64,000 nucleotides of DNA from Erwinia sp. (GTDB lineage: Bacteria; Pseudomonadota; Gammaproteobacteria; Enterobacterales; Enterobacteriaceae). The DNA lies in NCBI GenBank assembly GCA_964016415.1, contig OZ024666.1:2399310-2463309 (forward strand), written 5' to 3'. Below are positions 22,486 to 34,386 of the stretch, in pieces. Within the stretch, counting starts at the first letter, position 1. Every line of letters starts with the position of its first letter. The notes below the pieces were generated by a model. It did not search any database. It saw only the letters and a list, made by a program, of their open reading frames with translations, and was not told the DNA's origin. The position numbers and the translations under genes are program-made.

Positions 22486-23568
22486 TTAGCGCACCTTAAG
22501 CGTTGCTAAACCGATCAGCACCAGCATCAGTGAAATGATCCAAAAACGGACAATAACGCGTGGCTCTGGCCAGCCTTTCAATTCATAGTGATGGTGAATC
22601 GGTGCCATACGGAAAATCCGCTCGCCTCGTAGTTTGAACGATCCTACCTGCAAAATTACCGACAGGGTTTCCACGACAAAAACCCCCCCCATAATCAGCA
22701 ACAAAAATTCCTGGCGCAGTAACACCGCAATCGTGCCTAAGGCTCCCCCCAATGCCAGCGAGCCAACATCGCCCATGAAAACCTGTGCCGGGTAAGTGTT
22801 AAACCACAAGAACCCTAAACCTGCTCCGACAATTGCGGTACAAACGATCACCAGCTCACCTGCATGACGCAGATAAGGAATGTGTAGATAATTGGCAAAA
22901 TTAGTGTTACCCGTAGCCCAGGCCACCAGAGCGAAACCTGCAGCAACGAATACAGTAGGCATGATCGCCAGTCCATCAAGACCATCTGTCAAATTCACCG
23001 CGTTACTGGTACCAACGATCACAAAATAGGTCAGTAATAAATACAGCAAGCCAAGCTGAGGCATCACATCTTTGAAAAAGGGCACCACGAGTAGAGTGGC
23101 CGGGGTATCTTTCCCGATAATATACATCACGAACGCCACGCCGAGAGCAACCACTGATTGCCAGAAGTACTTCCAGCGAGCAACCAACCCTTTGGTGTCT
23201 TTGCTCACGACTTTGCGATAATCATCGATGAATCCAATCACACCATAACTCAGCAGTACAAACAGCACGCACCAAACATAGGGATTAGAAGGGTATGCCC
23301 ACATAAGTACCGAGACGGTGATAGAAAACAGGATCATAATCCCGCCCATCGTAGGTGTACCACGCTTGCTGAAATGGCTTTCCGGTCCGTCATTACGCAC
23401 AACCTGGCCAAACGCAATTTTCTGCAAATAGGCGATCATGTGCGGCCCGATCCAGAGAGAGAGACATAATGCAGTCAACAGACTGACAATGGCACGGAAC
23501 GTCAGATAAGAAAAGACGTTAAAACCAGAATAAAAATGGACCAAATGCTCGGCCAGCCAGACTAACAT
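22486..23568 (-). CDS. mraY: Phospho-MurNAc-pentapeptide transferase MraY
   Basis: Integral membrane enzyme making lipid I from UDP-MurNAc-pentapeptide and undecaprenyl phosphate. The 360-residue length equals that of E. coli, with about ten membrane helices. Catalytic acidic residues sit in [20 protein letters not shown] and [11 protein letters not shown]; the [15 protein letters not shown] histidine loop near the C-terminus is also conserved. It overlaps murF by seven bases. Confidence 0.97.
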   Translation of the reverse strand: MLVWLAEHLVHFYSGFNVFSYLTFRAIVSLLTALCLSLWIGPHMIAYLQKIAFGQVVRNDGPESHFSKRGTPTMGGIMILFSITVSVLMWAYPSNPYVWCVLFVLLSYGVIGFIDDYRKVVSKDTKGLVARWKYFWQSVVALGVAFVMYIIGKDTPATLLVVPFFKDVMPQLGLLYLLLTYFVIVGTSNAVNLTDGLDGLAIMPTVFVAAGFALVAWATGNTNFANYLHIPYLRHAGELVIVCTAIVGAGLGFLWFNTYPAQVFMGDVGSLALGGALGTIAVLLRQEFLLLIMGGVFVVETLSVILQVGSFKLRGERIFRMAPIHHHYELKGWPEPRVIVRFWIISLMLVLIGLATLKVR

Positions 23569-24923
23569 GCTTTATTCTCCTGTAAGTATTGAACTACCTC
23601 GTCCATGGCGGCACTCCGTGAACCTTTAACTAAAATGGTGATTTCCGGACACGCTGATAACAAAGTTAATAAGCGGTCAATCAGCGATGACTTCTCCGTA
23701 AAGTGCTCCCCTCCCTGGCAGGCAGCACTGATCAGTTGACTGAACTGGCCGATACTCAGCACTTTATCGATACCTGCCTGAGCGGCAATCTCTCCGATTT
23801 GCTGATGACAGGCATCGACATCTTCGCCCAGTTCCGCCATGTCCCCGACCACGAAAACACGCATACCCGGCATTTCGGCCAAGACCTCGATCGCTGCGGT
23901 CATCGAGCCAACATTGGCATTGTAACTGTCATCCAGCAGCAGCTGTCCATCAGATAACTGAATCGGATAAAGACGTCCGGGGACTGCACTGATGCCGGCC
24001 AGCCCTTTTTGAATCGCGCTTAAGGGCGCGTCAACTGCCAACGCCAGGGCCGAAGCCGCCAGAGCATTAGCAATATTATGTCTTCCCGGTAGAGGCAGAT
24101 GGATATCCACCATCCCTTTGGGCGTGGTCATTAAAAAACGAGAACCGCTAACATCAACACTGATACCTGAAGCAAAAAAGTCACTCCCTTGTTGTGGCTC
24201 GGAAGAGAAATACCAGACCTTTTTATCGGCGAGTGCAGATTGCCAGTAATCTGGATCATGACTGTCGTTATTGACGATAGCGATACCCTGCGACTTCAGA
24301 CCAGAAAATATTTCCCCTTTCGCCTGAGCAACCCCAGCCAGCGAACCAAAGCCTTCAAGATGGGCAGCAGACAGATTGTTCACCAACGCGGCTTCAGGAC
24401 CGACCAGACTCACGGTGTAGGCTATTTCGCCCTGGTGGTTAGCACCGAGCTCTATCACGGCATACTGATGCTCACGGGTTAAGCGAAGTAACGTCAGCGG
24501 CACGCCAATATCGTTATTCAGATTCCCGGCGGTAAACAATGTTTCTCCACACTGACGCAAAATAGCCGCGGTCATCTCTTTGACGGAGGTTTTGCCGGAT
24601 GAACCGGTCAGAGCCACAACGCGTGGATTAACCTGCCGACGTAACCAGCCGGCCAGTGCACCCAATGCCTGACGGGTATCAGCAACCACTACCTGTGGCA
24701 CAGGCAAGGGCAACTTTCTCTCAACCAGCAAGGCGGTCGCCCCGCTATCCAGTGCCGCCTGAGCAAAATCATGGGCATCAAAGTGAGCACCTTTCAGTGC
24801 CACAAACAAGCAGCCGCGCTGATTCTTACGTGTATCCGTGGTGACTGCATCAACCACCACATCGCGGCCGAATAACTGCCCTCTGGTCACCTGAGCAAGC
24901 GTCAGTAACGAAAGTGATATCAT
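23562..24923 (-). CDS. murF: UDP-MurNAc-tripeptide--D-Ala-D-Ala ligase MurF
   Basis: Adds the D-Ala-D-Ala dipeptide made by DdlB to UDP-MurNAc-tripeptide. The 453-residue protein has the ATP loop [15 protein letters not shown], the [14 protein letters not shown] and [14 protein letters not shown] signatures, and [15 protein letters not shown] in the central domain. Overlaps of four bases with murE and seven with mraY place it in the same tightly packed transcript. Confidence 0.96.
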   Translation of the reverse strand: MISLSLLTLAQVTRGQLFGRDVVVDAVTTDTRKNQRGCLFVALKGAHFDAHDFAQAALDSGATALLVERKLPLPVPQVVVADTRQALGALAGWLRRQVNPRVVALTGSSGKTSVKEMTAAILRQCGETLFTAGNLNNDIGVPLTLLRLTREHQYAVIELGANHQGEIAYTVSLVGPEAALVNNLSAAHLEGFGSLAGVAQAKGEIFSGLKSQGIAIVNNDSHDPDYWQSALADKKVWYFSSEPQQGSDFFASGISVDVSGSRFLMTTPKGMVDIHLPLPGRHNIANALAASALALAVDAPLSAIQKGLAGISAVPGRLYPIQLSDGQLLLDDSYNANVGSMTAAIEVLAEMPGMRVFVVGDMAELGEDVDACHQQIGEIAAQAGIDKVLSIGQFSQLISAACQGGEHFTEKSSLIDRLLTLLSACPEITILVKGSRSAAMDEVVQYLQENKAC

Positions 24924-26401
24924 GCTACAGCCCCCAAAAATTGTGCGACCGTCAGACGATCAGAGTAATCGATGCACTGCTGTCCGATAATTTGATAGTC
25001 TTCATGGCCTTTGCCGGCAATTAACACCATGTCGCCCTCTTTCGCCTGAGAAAGTGCCTCTGTGACAGCCTGCGCACGTCCGGCAATCACCTGAGCACGT
25101 CCCGCATCAAGCATTCCACTCAAAATATCTCTCACTATCGCGTCAGGCGCTTCATTACGCGGATTGTCATCAGTCACGATAAGCCTGTCCGCAAACTGTT
25201 CCGCAATCGCCCCCATCAAGGGTCGCTTGCCTTTATCACGGTTTCCACCACAACCAAATACACACCAGACCTCTCCTTCGCAGTGCAAACGAACAGCCTG
25301 TAAAGCTTTCTCTAGCGCATCGGGGGTATGTGCATAATCCACCACCGCAACCGGTTTGCCGGGTGCCTTGAAAACCTCCATGCGTCCGGTTACCGGGCTT
25401 AACAGATGACTGGTGGCGATGAGCCTTATCAGGGGGTAATCGAGTGCCAGCAGTGTCGCCAGTGCCATTAGAAGGTTGCTGACATTAAACTCGCCCATCA
25501 GATGACTCTCTAACTGCCCGGCCCCCCAGCTGGAATTGAAGTGGATCGTGGCTCCCGCATCGTGATAATGGATACTTTTTACATTCACCCACTGCCCATG
25601 GGCAGGCTGAGAAGTTGATAAAGTCACCGCTACCGCATCAGACAGCCGTGACAACCAGCGCCGGCCAGCCTCGTCATCGGCATTAATAATGCGCTTGCTC
25701 ACCTGATGTTCTGAGAACAAACGCCACTTAGCCTGTTCATAGCTGTGCATATCCCCGTGGTAGTCCAGATGATCACGACTTAAATTGGTGAATACAGCTG
25801 CAGAAAAAGGTATAGCTTTCACCCGGCTTTGATCCAATCCGTGAGAAGAGACTTCCATCGCAACTAAGGTTGCATGCTGCGCAGTAAACTGTGAAACGGT
25901 CCGTTGCACATCAACGGCTGACGCAGTGGTGTTCTCACTCACCTGCAACTGACCATAGAGACCATTACCCACGGTGCCCATGATGGCCGGGCGTTCGCCG
26001 AACAGCTGGCTCCATTGCGCTATCAGCTGCGTGACTGTGGTTTTGCCATTTGTTCCGGTCACACCAATGGTGGTTATCGTGTCACCCGATGAGCGATAAA
26101 AACGCCCCGCCAATGCGGATAGCTGCTGGGGTAAGTCAGCAAATGCGATAACCGGCACACCTTGTATTTCTTCGCACGCACCGTGCTGCTCATCAGCATC
26201 TGCCTGCCGGAGTACTGCAGCTGCGCCTTGAGTGATGGCCTGTGGAATAAAGCCTCGCCCGTCATGCGCATGACCTTTAACAGCAATGAACAGATCACCC
26301 TGTGCCACATTTCGGCTATCAAGTACCATGTGGCTGAGTTGCCTGCTCGGTGCATGGGCAATCCACGGACTCAATACATCATGCAGATTACATTCACTCA
26401 T
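24920..26401 (-). CDS. murE: UDP-MurNAc-L-Ala-D-Glu--meso-DAP ligase MurE
   Basis: Adds meso-diaminopimelate to the stem peptide. I place the start at ATG 26401 ([10 protein letters not shown]), matching homologues and giving 493 residues; the open frame continues upstream inside ftsI. The ATP loop is [26 protein letters not shown] and the carbamylated-lysine region follow, and the DAP-specificity motif DNPR is present ([12 protein letters not shown]). The start overlaps the end of ftsI by eight bases. Confidence 0.96.
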   Translation of the reverse strand: MSECNLHDVLSPWIAHAPSRQLSHMVLDSRNVAQGDLFIAVKGHAHDGRGFIPQAITQGAAAVLRQADADEQHGACEEIQGVPVIAFADLPQQLSALAGRFYRSSGDTITTIGVTGTNGKTTVTQLIAQWSQLFGERPAIMGTVGNGLYGQLQVSENTTASAVDVQRTVSQFTAQHATLVAMEVSSHGLDQSRVKAIPFSAAVFTNLSRDHLDYHGDMHSYEQAKWRLFSEHQVSKRIINADDEAGRRWLSRLSDAVAVTLSTSQPAHGQWVNVKSIHYHDAGATIHFNSSWGAGQLESHLMGEFNVSNLLMALATLLALDYPLIRLIATSHLLSPVTGRMEVFKAPGKPVAVVDYAHTPDALEKALQAVRLHCEGEVWCVFGCGGNRDKGKRPLMGAIAEQFADRLIVTDDNPRNEAPDAIVRDILSGMLDAGRAQVIAGRAQAVTEALSQAKEGDMVLIAGKGHEDYQIIGQQCIDYSDRLTVAQFLGAVA

Positions 26402-28163
26402 GAGCTGCCTCACTTCTGTTATTTGCCGTGGTATTTTTTGATGTCTCATCCTGCGGGACCAGTGCATCAGGTTCAATGTTCATGGTGCGGAGTACTCCCC
26501 CCATGATGACCCCAAATACCGGGGCTGATACCGCGCCACCATAATATTTACCGGCCTGAGGGTCATTAATCACCACAACTAAGGCAAAACGTGGCTGGCT
26601 CGCTGGTGCGACACCTGCTGTATAAGCGATGTACTTATTGACGTATTTGCCATCCGGCCCAACTTTTTTCGCTGTCCCGGTTTTTATCGCTATCCGGTAC
26701 CCTTTGATGGCAGCTTTCACCCCGCCACCACCGGGTAAAGCGACACTCTCCATCATGTGCATGACTGAGCGTACAACGCTCTCAGGGAATACACGCTGTC
26801 CGGCAACCGGAGGGTCAACTTTGGTAATCGACAGTTGCCGGTTGATACCATAACTGCCGATAGTGGCATACACTCTGGCTAACTGTAATGGCGTTACCAT
26901 TAATCCATAACCAAATGAAAATGTAGCTCTTTCTATGTCTGACCAACGCTGTCGTTGCGGATACAAACCGCTACTCTCCCCTACCATCCCGAGATTGGTC
27001 GGTTTTCCCAGACCAAAACGGGAATATGTATCTACCAATGCCGAAGGTGGCATCGCCAGGGCAAGTTTTGACACGCCAACGTTACTTGATTTCTGCAACA
27101 CTCCGGTCAGGGTCAGCTCGTTGTAACGCGCCACATCTTTAATTTCATGTCCATTAACACGATAAGGTTCAGTAACTAATACACTGTTCTCTTTTACTAT
27201 TCCGCGCTGAAGAGCCGTCATCACCACCATCGGCTTTACTGTTGAACCCGGTTCAAAAATGTCGGTAATGGCCCGGTTACGCATCACATCTTTGCTGGCT
27301 CCCGCAAGATTATTGGGGTTGTAGGCGGGGCTGTTAGCCATCGCCAGCACTTCTCCGGTATTAACATCCACCAACACCGCGCTACCTGACTCTGCTTTGT
27401 TAAAGGCAACGGCATTATTCAGTTCTCGATACACCAGTGCCTGCAAACGCTCATCAATGCTCAGTGTCAGATTGTGCGCCGCACGACTGTCCACTGAAGA
27501 GATATCTTCAATCACCCGACCGTAACGGTCTTTTCTTACCGTTCTTTCACCCGGCTGACCGGTCAGCCATTTATCAAAACTCTTTTCAACACCCTCAATA
27601 CCCTGGCCATCAATGTTGGTGAAACCGATTAACTGCGATGTCACCTGTCCCGCCGGATAGTAACGTCGCGACTCTTCACGTAAGTGGATCCCGGGCAATT
27701 TTAACTTTTTGATGTACTCGCCAATCGCCGGGTTAACCTGACGGGCGAGATAAACGAAACGCCCACCTGGATTTGCCTCAACACGCGCGCTAAGCTGGTC
27801 AAGCGGTATAGACAACGCATCCGATAACGCCTTCCAGCGACTATCGAGGGTAATCCCCCCTTTGTCATGCAACTCTTTAGGGTCTGCCCAGATTGCATTG
27901 ACCGGCACACTGACCGCTAAAGGCCGCCCGGAACGATCCGTGATCAAACCTCTCGATGTCGGTACTTCCTGTACGCGGAGAGAGCGCATATCTCCTTCGC
28001 GTACTAATTCATCCGGGTTAAACACTTGCAGGTAAGCCATCCTCGACATCAAACCCACCAGTGCAATAAAAATACAGCCACAAAGTAATGCGAAACGCCA
28101 GCTAACAAAGCTGGCGAGATCTTCCTTGCGCTTCACTGTCCTGATTTTACGTGTGGCTTTCAT
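26394..28163 (-). CDS. ftsI: Septal transpeptidase FtsI (PBP3)
   Basis: Class B penicillin-binding protein that cross-links septal peptidoglycan, 589 residues. It has a basic cytoplasmic N-terminus and one membrane anchor ([19 protein letters not shown], about residues 28-48). The pedestal domain carries [15 protein letters not shown]. In the transpeptidase domain the catalytic SxxK is STVK in [11 protein letters not shown], the second motif SSN in [10 protein letters not shown], and the third KTGT in [10 protein letters not shown]. It partners with FtsW. Starts seven bases after ftsL. Confidence 0.97.
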   Translation of the reverse strand: MKATRKIRTVKRKEDLASFVSWRFALLCGCIFIALVGLMSRMAYLQVFNPDELVREGDMRSLRVQEVPTSRGLITDRSGRPLAVSVPVNAIWADPKELHDKGGITLDSRWKALSDALSIPLDQLSARVEANPGGRFVYLARQVNPAIGEYIKKLKLPGIHLREESRRYYPAGQVTSQLIGFTNIDGQGIEGVEKSFDKWLTGQPGERTVRKDRYGRVIEDISSVDSRAAHNLTLSIDERLQALVYRELNNAVAFNKAESGSAVLVDVNTGEVLAMANSPAYNPNNLAGASKDVMRNRAITDIFEPGSTVKPMVVMTALQRGIVKENSVLVTEPYRVNGHEIKDVARYNELTLTGVLQKSSNVGVSKLALAMPPSALVDTYSRFGLGKPTNLGMVGESSGLYPQRQRWSDIERATFSFGYGLMVTPLQLARVYATIGSYGINRQLSITKVDPPVAGQRVFPESVVRSVMHMMESVALPGGGGVKAAIKGYRIAIKTGTAKKVGPDGKYVNKYIAYTAGVAPASQPRFALVVVINDPQAGKYYGGAVSAPVFGVIMGGVLRTMNIEPDALVPQDETSKNTTANNRSEAAHE

Positions 28164-28170
28164 GCAATCC

Positions 28171-28494
28171 TTAAGGCTGTATCACGATGTTTTCCTGCGA
28201 AGGATCAACATGCTGCATTTGTAATTTCTCAGTCGCAATTCTCTCTACCCGACTGTGATCGCCCAATGCATTCTCTTCGAGAATCAAATTGCGCCATTCA
28301 ATATCCAGAGCATCCCGCTCCAGAATCAGTTGCTCCCGTTGCGCAGTCAGCAAACGAGTCTCATGTGCTGTGGTGACGACAAACACAGCAGAAACCAACA
28401 CAGCGGCAGCTAAAAGTAACGGGAGCTTACCTCGTCGCAGTAAATCACCGCCGATGATTGCCGGCAGACTCGGACGTTCACCAGCTACTGTCAC
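28171..28494 (-). CDS. ftsL: Cell division protein FtsL
   Basis: A 107-residue bitopic protein of the FtsQBL complex. Its membrane segment ([21 protein letters not shown], residues ~25-45) is followed by a periplasmic coiled coil with [21 protein letters not shown] and [18 protein letters not shown], nearly identical to E. coli. The cytoplasmic N-terminus is about 14 residues shorter than that of E. coli FtsL (121 residues). Overlaps rsmH by four bases. Confidence 0.94.
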   Translation of the reverse strand: MTVAGERPSLPAIIGGDLLRRGKLPLLLAAAVLVSAVFVVTTAHETRLLTAQREQLILERDALDIEWRNLILEENALGDHSRVERIATEKLQMQHVDPSQENIVIQP

Positions 28495-29432
28495 GCCTCA
28501 GTCCTCAGTGCGATACGCAATACGGAACTGCGCGCCCGGGGGTTTTCGGCTATCTCGTGTTCACCCGGCATCATTTTTCCTAATGTTTTTAGATACCTGC
28601 CACCTAATTCGTTTAACTGCGCTTCTGTCATAGGTAATCCCGCAGGTACACTTGGTCCCCGACTGCTTTCACGCATAAAACATTTTACCAAACGGTCTTC
28701 CAGCGAGTGGAAGCTAATCACCGACAAACGCCCGCCGGGTGCCAGTGCAGTCAGTGCACCGTTCAATGCGCGTTCAATTTCATCCAGCTCGCGGTTCACG
28801 CGAATACGGATTGCCTGAAAACTGCGTGTTGCCGGATGCTTGAACTTATCTTTCACTGGTGTAGCCGCATAAATCACGTCTGCCAGCTCTTTGGTTCGTG
28901 TCATCGGCTGTTCACGATTGCGTGTCACAATCGCGCGCGCAATACGTTTTGCAAAACGCTCTTCACCATAGGTTTTCAGCACAGTGACGATTTCATCTTC
29001 TTCAGCCTGCAACAGCCACTCCGCTGCCGAAACGCCGCTGTCTGGATCCATTCGCATATCCAGCGGACCATCACGCATAAACGAAAAACCCCGTTCCGGG
29101 TCATCGAGTTGTGGTGAAGAAACCCCGAGATCCAGCAGGATACCATCCACTTTTCCTCTTAAATTACGCTCCTGCATATACTCAGCCAGTGCAGAAAAAG
29201 GGCCGTGTATAATGGTAAAACGCGGATCATTTATCTGTGCCGCTGCCGCTATCGCTTGTGGATCGCGGTCAATGGCATACAGTTGCCCTTCACTCCCGAG
29301 TTGCGAGAGAATCAGTCTGGAGTGCCCTCCCCTGCCGAAGGTGCCGTCAATATAGATTCCATCCGGGCGTATATTGAGTGCATTTACTGCTTCATCAAGC
29401 AGTACTGAAGTATGCTTAAATTGTGCTGACAT
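28491..29432 (-). CDS. rsmH: 16S rRNA m4C1402 methyltransferase RsmH
   Basis: SAM-dependent methyltransferase acting on C1402 in the ribosomal P site. The 313-residue protein starts [15 protein letters not shown] after a short leader, has the SAM motif [13 protein letters not shown], the segment [22 protein letters not shown] and C-terminal [13 protein letters not shown]. Its start overlaps the mraZ stop by one base and it precedes ftsL, as in the standard mra cluster. Confidence 0.96.
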   Translation of the reverse strand: MSAQFKHTSVLLDEAVNALNIRPDGIYIDGTFGRGGHSRLILSQLGSEGQLYAIDRDPQAIAAAAQINDPRFTIIHGPFSALAEYMQERNLRGKVDGILLDLGVSSPQLDDPERGFSFMRDGPLDMRMDPDSGVSAAEWLLQAEEDEIVTVLKTYGEERFAKRIARAIVTRNREQPMTRTKELADVIYAATPVKDKFKHPATRSFQAIRIRVNRELDEIERALNGALTALAPGGRLSVISFHSLEDRLVKCFMRESSRGPSVPAGLPMTEAQLNELGGRYLKTLGKMMPGEHEIAENPRARSSVLRIALRTEA

Positions 29433-29890
29433 CAGAGTGATAAATCCTGCAAGCCTTCGGTGAGCGGTTCCAGAGATGACTGTTCAGCATCAATGTCATC
29501 GCGGATCTGTTGATACCAGGTTTGTTCATCCCATAATTCAAATTTATTAAACTGCCCCACCAGCATCACCTCTTTGTTGAGGCGCGCATGGTTTCGTAGC
29601 GTTCCTGCTACCAGCAAACGTCCGGCATTATCCATCTGACACTCACTGGCATGCCCGAGTAAGAGGCGCTGCACCCTTCGCTCCACAGGATTCATACTGG
29701 ATAAACGCGCTAATTTTTGTTCAATAATTTCCCATTCAGGCAATGTGTAAAGCAGCAGACAGGGCTGGTGGAGATCAATGGTACAGACCATTTGACCCTG
29801 AGATTTTTCCGTCAGCGTTTCGCGATAGCGCGTCGGTATAGCCAGCCGCCCTTTGCTATCGAGATTTACTAGCGTTGCGCCGCGAAACAT
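29432..29890 (-). CDS. mraZ: Transcriptional regulator MraZ
   Basis: A 152-residue protein made of two AbrB-like half domains with DXXXR signatures: [14 protein letters not shown] near the N-terminus and [17 protein letters not shown] in the second half. The start [11 protein letters not shown] at 29890 agrees with homologues; a five-codon upstream extension is disregarded. In E. coli MraZ represses its own promoter and the dcw operon by binding TGGGN repeats, and candidate repeats lie immediately upstream here. First gene of the cluster. Confidence 0.95.
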   Translation of the reverse strand: MFRGATLVNLDSKGRLAIPTRYRETLTEKSQGQMVCTIDLHQPCLLLYTLPEWEIIEQKLARLSSMNPVERRVQRLLLGHASECQMDNAGRLLVAGTLRNHARLNKEVMLVGQFNKFELWDEQTWYQQIRDDIDAEQSSLEPLTEGLQDLSL

Positions 29891-29899
29891 GCAAACCTC

Positions 29900-29941
29900 A
29901 CCCAAACACCCATTATCACCACTTTATGACACAATTTCCCA
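29900..29941 (-). promoter_or_regulatory. Candidate MraZ operator repeats
   Basis: On the minus strand, between the mra promoter and the mraZ start, are TGGGA (29937-29941), TGGTG (29917-29921), TGGGT (29908-29912) and TGGGT (29900-29904). MraZ of E. coli binds spaced TGGGN direct repeats at the same place. Spacing here is 8-9 bases for the last three, somewhat irregular. Confidence 0.6.
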
Positions 29942-29947
29942 CTAAAG

Positions 29948-29977
29948 AGTTTACGGAGCGAGTGAAATCGTTGTCAA
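29948..29977 (-). promoter_or_regulatory. mra promoter (sigma70-like)
   Basis: Reading the minus strand, a perfect -35 TTGACA (29977-29972) is followed by an 18-bp spacer and a -10 TAAACT (29953-29948), about 58 bases before the mraZ start. The position corresponds to Pmra, the main promoter of the dcw cluster in E. coli. Confidence 0.75.
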
Positions 29978-30323
29978 GCCGCGGCCTGCGTTCAGTTCAA
30001 TTATTTACACCCTTACAGGGACTGAATAAAACGTGGGGGCAAAAACGAAGGTAGGATAAGATGAAAATAACGCGATGAATAGTATCGCTATTTTTTTTAA
30101 CTTCGGCTTAGGTAAACACAAAAAATACGCATTAACTAATGCAAAGATACGTACAAGAAAAAATGGGTGATTACATTTTTAAGTAATATCCTACAACTTA
30201 GAGGATTAAAAAAAGGGCATACATCAATCATAAGGTGCCTTTCAGAGCATAAAACAGTAGCAAAAACGGCTTCAGCTTCTGTTTTACGTGTCTCCCCAGA
30301 CACCTTCATACTGCCAGCAAAGG
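29978..30323. other. mraZ-cra intergenic region
   Basis: About 346 AT-rich bases with no credible gene. It contains an 8-bp inverted repeat TAAAACAG/CTGTTTTA (around 30249-30285) and a small GTGTCT/AGACAC hairpin (about 30290-30305) just after the cra stop on the minus strand. Either might help end cra transcription, but neither is followed by a good T-run. Confidence 0.4.
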
Positions 30324-31334
30324 TTAATTGAGTTTGCGACTTAAGCGTCCGCGGCGATGCAGATTACGACGAATGCGGGTCAGGCCTGGTTTAGGTTTAC
30401 GCGGCTCGTCAAGACTGGCCAGTACCAGTTCAAGCACTCTTTCAGCGACATCGCGATGACGTTGTGCCGCTGCCAGTACCGGGCATTGTAAAAAATCGAG
30501 CAACTCATGGTCACCGAAAGTGGCAATCACCAAATCTGCCGGAAGCTGGCCCTGGCGTTTTAAAATGACATCCATTGCTCCCTGCAGCAAGCCAAAAGAG
30601 GTAGAAAACAACGCATCTGGCATCGCGTTTTTTTCCAGCCATTTTTCAAATAATCCTGCCGCTGCCTGCCGTTCAAAACTGTCAGCATAGATATAATCAA
30701 TAGCACGCTGGTCACCTTGCCAGGCATCACGAAAACCCGCTTCACGCAAGTAACTCACTGATAGTTCGGGGAGAGCTCCCAGATACAGAACCTGATTGAC
30801 TGACTGTTTTCGCAGCTCCCCACCCAGCATTTCTGCATCATCACGATCAGCGCCGACCACACTGGTGAAATGCTCACGGTCAAGCGCCCTGTCCAGAGCA
30901 ATAATTGGCAACGGGTCGTTAACCCAACGCTGGTAAAAAGGGTGTTCCGGTGGCAAAGAGGTGGAAACGATAATCGCATCCACCTGACGCTGCAGCAGAT
31001 GCTCAATACAGCGCATCTCATTATCTGGTTGATCTTCAGAACACGCGATCAACAACTGGTAGCCACGCTGACGTGCCTGACGTTCAAGGTAATTGGCAAT
31101 GCGGGTATAGCTGCTATTTTCGAGATCCGGAATCACCAGACCAATTGAACGGGTGCGCCCGGCACGTAACCCGGCAGCAACTGCATTGGGGTGGTAATTA
31201 TATTGCCGTACCACCGCCATCACTTTTTCAACTGTTTTTTCACTGACCCGATATTGTCGGGCTTTGCCATTAATTACATAGCTGGCTGTGGTGCGGGAGA
31301 CTCCCGCCAGTCGCGCAATCTCATCCAGTTTCAC
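30324..31334 (-). CDS. cra: Catabolite repressor/activator Cra (FruR)
   Basis: LacI/GalR-family regulator of carbon flux that releases DNA on binding fructose 1-phosphate. I place the start at GTG 31334 ([18 protein letters not shown]) because homologues begin there and a GGGAG site precedes it; the frame is open 24 codons further. The 336-residue protein has the N-terminal HTH, hinge ([20 protein letters not shown]) and sugar-binding domain, almost identical to E. coli Cra through [20 protein letters not shown]. The C-terminal ~20 residues are basic ([14 protein letters not shown]). Confidence 0.95.
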   Translation of the reverse strand: MKLDEIARLAGVSRTTASYVINGKARQYRVSEKTVEKVMAVVRQYNYHPNAVAAGLRAGRTRSIGLVIPDLENSSYTRIANYLERQARQRGYQLLIACSEDQPDNEMRCIEHLLQRQVDAIIVSTSLPPEHPFYQRWVNDPLPIIALDRALDREHFTSVVGADRDDAEMLGGELRKQSVNQVLYLGALPELSVSYLREAGFRDAWQGDQRAIDYIYADSFERQAAAGLFEKWLEKNAMPDALFSTSFGLLQGAMDVILKRQGQLPADLVIATFGDHELLDFLQCPVLAAAQRHRDVAERVLELVLASLDEPRKPKPGLTRIRRNLHRRGRLSRKLN

Positions 31335-31613
31335 AATTACTCCCTTAGAGCCTGTCCCATCAGGTCTGTTTAACACGCTATTCTGGGTGCGGACAGTATC
31401 ATTCACTGATACCCCACAGGGTTTACCCTACGCTGTCCATGTCCAAACAGGAGGACGCCAGTTTTCTTTGTGCGGTTCACTGCGTAACATTCACCAGGCA
31501 CATCGTAGTGACCCCACATCAGGCAGGGGCAATGTTAACACATCTGCATATTTTTCTTGTAGTGAACAACTTGTAGTGAACAAATTGTTTTCATCGTATT
31601 GAAAACAGCTGAT
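31335..31613. other. Region upstream of cra
   Basis: This stretch between the ilvH terminator and cra should hold the cra promoter. I see no convincing -35/-10 pair. The only striking element is the exact 14-bp tandem repeat at 31556-31583, listed separately. Confidence 0.4.
31556..31583. repeat. Exact tandem 14-bp repeat upstream of cra
   Basis: The unit CTTGTAGTGAACAA occurs twice head to tail at 31556-31569 and 31570-31583. It lies about 220 bases upstream of cra. It could be a recent slippage duplication or a pair of regulator sites. Confidence 0.85.
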
Positions 31614-31615
31614 AC

Positions 31616-31645
31616 AAAAAGACCCTGCTAATCAATAGCAGGGTC
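31616..31645 (-). terminator. Terminator after ilvIH
   Basis: A 9-bp perfect stem (GACCCTGCT / AGCAGGGTC; 31621-31629 and 31637-31645) with a 7-base loop is followed on the minus strand by five T (complement of 31616-31620). It lies 37 bases beyond the ilvH stop and separates ilvIH from cra. Confidence 0.9.
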
Positions 31646-31682
31646 CTGGCAACAACAGAGCCGATTAACCTGTAGTAACAGA

Positions 31683-32174
31683 TTAACCTATCAGCCGATC
31701 ACCCCGCGCGATACCCACTACACCAGAACGCACGACTTCCACAATCTCGGCCACATCCTGCAAAGAAGCGATGAACGCATCAAGTTTGCCACTGGTTCCA
31801 GTTAACTGGATAGTATAAAACTGTGGCGACACATCAACAATCTGCCCGCGAAAAATATCTGTATTACGTTTTACTTCATCGCGCGCAGCGCCAGCAGCCT
31901 GCACTTTCACCAGCATCAGTTCACGCTCAACAAAGGGCCCCTGGCCCAGTTCGCTGACACGTAACACATCCACCAGTTTATGCAATTGTTTTTCAATTTG
32001 CTCCAGCGCTTTGTCATCACCTACTGTCTGAATAGTCATACGTGACAGAGTGGGATCGTCTGTTGGTGCCACGGTCAGACTTTCAATGTTATAGCCCCTT
32101 TGGGAAAATAATCCGACAACGCGAGACAATGCGCCTGATTCGTTTTCCAGCAATACCGATAAAACACGACGCAT
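31683..32174 (-). CDS. ilvH: Acetolactate synthase III small subunit IlvH
   Basis: Regulatory subunit of acetohydroxyacid synthase III, conferring valine feedback inhibition. The 163-residue protein starts [30 protein letters not shown], the canonical ACT domain, followed by the C-terminal domain with [14 protein letters not shown]. It begins two bases after ilvI and shares its transcript; a strong terminator follows. Confidence 0.96.
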   Translation of the reverse strand: MRRVLSVLLENESGALSRVVGLFSQRGYNIESLTVAPTDDPTLSRMTIQTVGDDKALEQIEKQLHKLVDVLRVSELGQGPFVERELMLVKVQAAGAARDEVKRNTDIFRGQIVDVSPQFYTIQLTGTSGKLDAFIASLQDVAEIVEVVRSGVVGIARGDRLIG

Positions 32175-32176
32175 AA

Positions 32177-33901
32177 TTAAGTCCTCTCCGTTTTACTGAG
32201 CCACATCTCGTCCATCGCACCCCCGCGGATATGCATCGGGTATACGTGCTCGGTACCATCAACATTGATATCGACAAACACCAGACGTCCTTTCTGCAAC
32301 GCTGCCAGCGCTTCAGTTAATTTTGCTTCCAACTCATCAGGATGATTAATACCGATTCCCACATGACCATACGCTTCCGCAAGGCGGATAAAATCGGGTA
32401 AAGACTGCATATAAGATTGTGAGTGGCGCCCGGAATAGATCATATCCTGCCACTGTTTCACCATACCGAGGAAACGGTTATTCAGACTGACGACCAGCAC
32501 CGGCAGATCATACTGCAGTGCGGTAGAAAGCTCCTGAATATTCATCTGAATACTGCCATCACCTGTCACACAAATAACAGTTTCTTCAGGCAGCGCCAGC
32601 TTCACCCCCAGGGCCGCAGGCAGACCAAAGCCCATAGTGCCTAATCCGCCAGAGTTAATCCAATGTCTCGGTTTATCAAAAGGATAATAGAGAGCAGCAA
32701 ACATCTGATGCTGTCCAACATCCGAAGTGACATAAGCCTGACCCTGTGTCAGAGTCCAGAGGGTTTCAATCACCGCCTGAGGTTTGATTTTGTCACTGCT
32801 GTCGTCGTAGGCCAGACAGTGACGATCACGCCAGCCATCTATACGTTGCCACCAGTCACGCAGGCTATCAAAATCCTGACTCAGCTCAGTTTGTGTTATC
32901 AGGTCAATAAACTGCTGCAAGACCAGCTTCGCGTCACCGACGATTGGCACATCGGCAGCAACGGTTTTAGAGATTGAAGCAGGGTCAATATCGATATGTA
33001 TGATTGTGGCATCAGGACAATATTTGGCTAAATTATTAGTGGTGCGATCATCAAAGCGCACCCCAACTGCAAAAATGACGTCAGAATAGTGCATCGTCAT
33101 ATTTGCCTGATAAGTCCCGTGCATGCCTAGCATACCTACGCTCTGTCGGTGCGTGGCAGGAAACCCGCCTAACCCCATCAGTGAACAGGCGACCGGTAAA
33201 TTCAGTTTTTCTGCGATATCGCGTAATTCATCGTGACACTCTGCGTTGATAACGCCACCACCACAATAAATAACCGGTTGCTTTGCAGCCAGAAGAACCT
33301 GCAGCGCGCGTTTGATCTGCCCTTTATGCCCCTGCGTAGTTGGATTATACGATCGCAGGCTAACCACGTCAGGCCAGACATAAGGGCGTTTTTCGGCCGG
33401 ATTCATGATGTCTTTAGGCAGATCAATCACCACCGGACCCGGGCGTCCGCTGGAAGCCAGCCAGAACGCCTTTTTGATCACTTCAGGGATCTCTTCAACA
33501 CTTTTCAGCATGAAACTGTGTTTCACTATAGGGCGGGAAATGCCCACCATGTCACACTCCTGAAAGGCATCATAACCGATCAGCGAGGATGCAACCTGAC
33601 CTGAAAGCACCACTAAGGGAATTGAGTCCATATAAGCTGTCGCAATACCGGTAATGGCATTTGTCGCACCCGGTCCTGAGGTCACCAGTACCACACCCAC
33701 TTCGCCGGTCGAACGGGCATAACCGTCAGCCATGTGCACCGCAGCCTGTTCATGGCGTACCAGAATATGGTCAACGCCTCCGACAGTTTGCAATGCATCG
33801 TATATATCGAGAACGGCACCACCGGGATAGCCAAAAATATGCTTTACGCCCTGGTCAATCAATGACCGGACGACCATCTCCGCCCCTGATAACATCTCCA
33901 T
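32177..33901 (-). CDS. ilvI: Acetolactate synthase III large subunit IlvI
   Basis: Catalytic thiamine-diphosphate enzyme of branched-chain amino acid synthesis, 574 residues. The N-terminal PYR domain has [13 protein letters not shown] and the catalytic Glu in [12 protein letters not shown]; the FAD-binding middle domain and the C-terminal PP domain with [18 protein letters not shown] (metal-binding GDG...N) are complete. GGAGG precedes ATG 33901. In E. coli leuO is next upstream; here the island begins instead. Confidence 0.97.
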   Translation of the reverse strand: MEMLSGAEMVVRSLIDQGVKHIFGYPGGAVLDIYDALQTVGGVDHILVRHEQAAVHMADGYARSTGEVGVVLVTSGPGATNAITGIATAYMDSIPLVVLSGQVASSLIGYDAFQECDMVGISRPIVKHSFMLKSVEEIPEVIKKAFWLASSGRPGPVVIDLPKDIMNPAEKRPYVWPDVVSLRSYNPTTQGHKGQIKRALQVLLAAKQPVIYCGGGVINAECHDELRDIAEKLNLPVACSLMGLGGFPATHRQSVGMLGMHGTYQANMTMHYSDVIFAVGVRFDDRTTNNLAKYCPDATIIHIDIDPASISKTVAADVPIVGDAKLVLQQFIDLITQTELSQDFDSLRDWWQRIDGWRDRHCLAYDDSSDKIKPQAVIETLWTLTQGQAYVTSDVGQHQMFAALYYPFDKPRHWINSGGLGTMGFGLPAALGVKLALPEETVICVTGDGSIQMNIQELSTALQYDLPVLVVSLNNRFLGMVKQWQDMIYSGRHSQSYMQSLPDFIRLAEAYGHVGIGINHPDELEAKLTEALAALQKGRLVFVDINVDGTEHVYPMHIRGGAMDEMWLSKTERT

Positions 33902-34386
33902 TCTTGCCTCCAGGCTACTACATGCTGAATTATTTTTTGGATTGTGTAGGCAATCCTATCACGGCCAGACACAGCGATTGATGGAAAATAACCGATCCAA
34001 TTTATTTACTCTTATCTGATGCATCGTCACGTCTGTGTCTTGCTGGCAACCAGGCGGCTCTGCACGGTAAAACACTTAGCCTACTTTCAGCAACGCAAAC
34101 AAGTAAATCCTGCTACGGTTGTTGTCTTGTTGCTGATAGCAATATCATGAACACCATCACGCTACCGTTACCCCTCACTGACGACAAAAAACACGACAGT
34201 GCGGTGCTCTGGCACTAAATGAAAAGAGTTTCCGGTCAGCCTATCCTTTCTGTAAATGGGATACAATGAATTTACACGGCTCTCACTTCTCTGTAGGTTA
34301 ACTGATCATACACTCTGACGGACGCACCTGCCTGATACAGGTAATAAGAAATCATAGTGTCTCCCAGACAACGAGAGAAACGATCT
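33902..34386. other. ilvI upstream region at the left junction of the island
   Basis: 485 bases with no credible gene, between divergent ilvI and the DJ-1-like gene. In E. coli the equivalent region holds Lrp sites for ilvIH and leads to leuO. I find no leuO remnant by eye. A 23-codon frame at 34147 (MNTITLPLPLTDD...) lacks a ribosome site and is not called. Confidence 0.4.

Noticed and set aside
34147-34218. Possible short peptide MNTITLPLPLTDD... between ilvI and the DJ-1-like gene
   Set aside because: No ribosome site or following attenuator, and it is on the opposite strand to ilvI.
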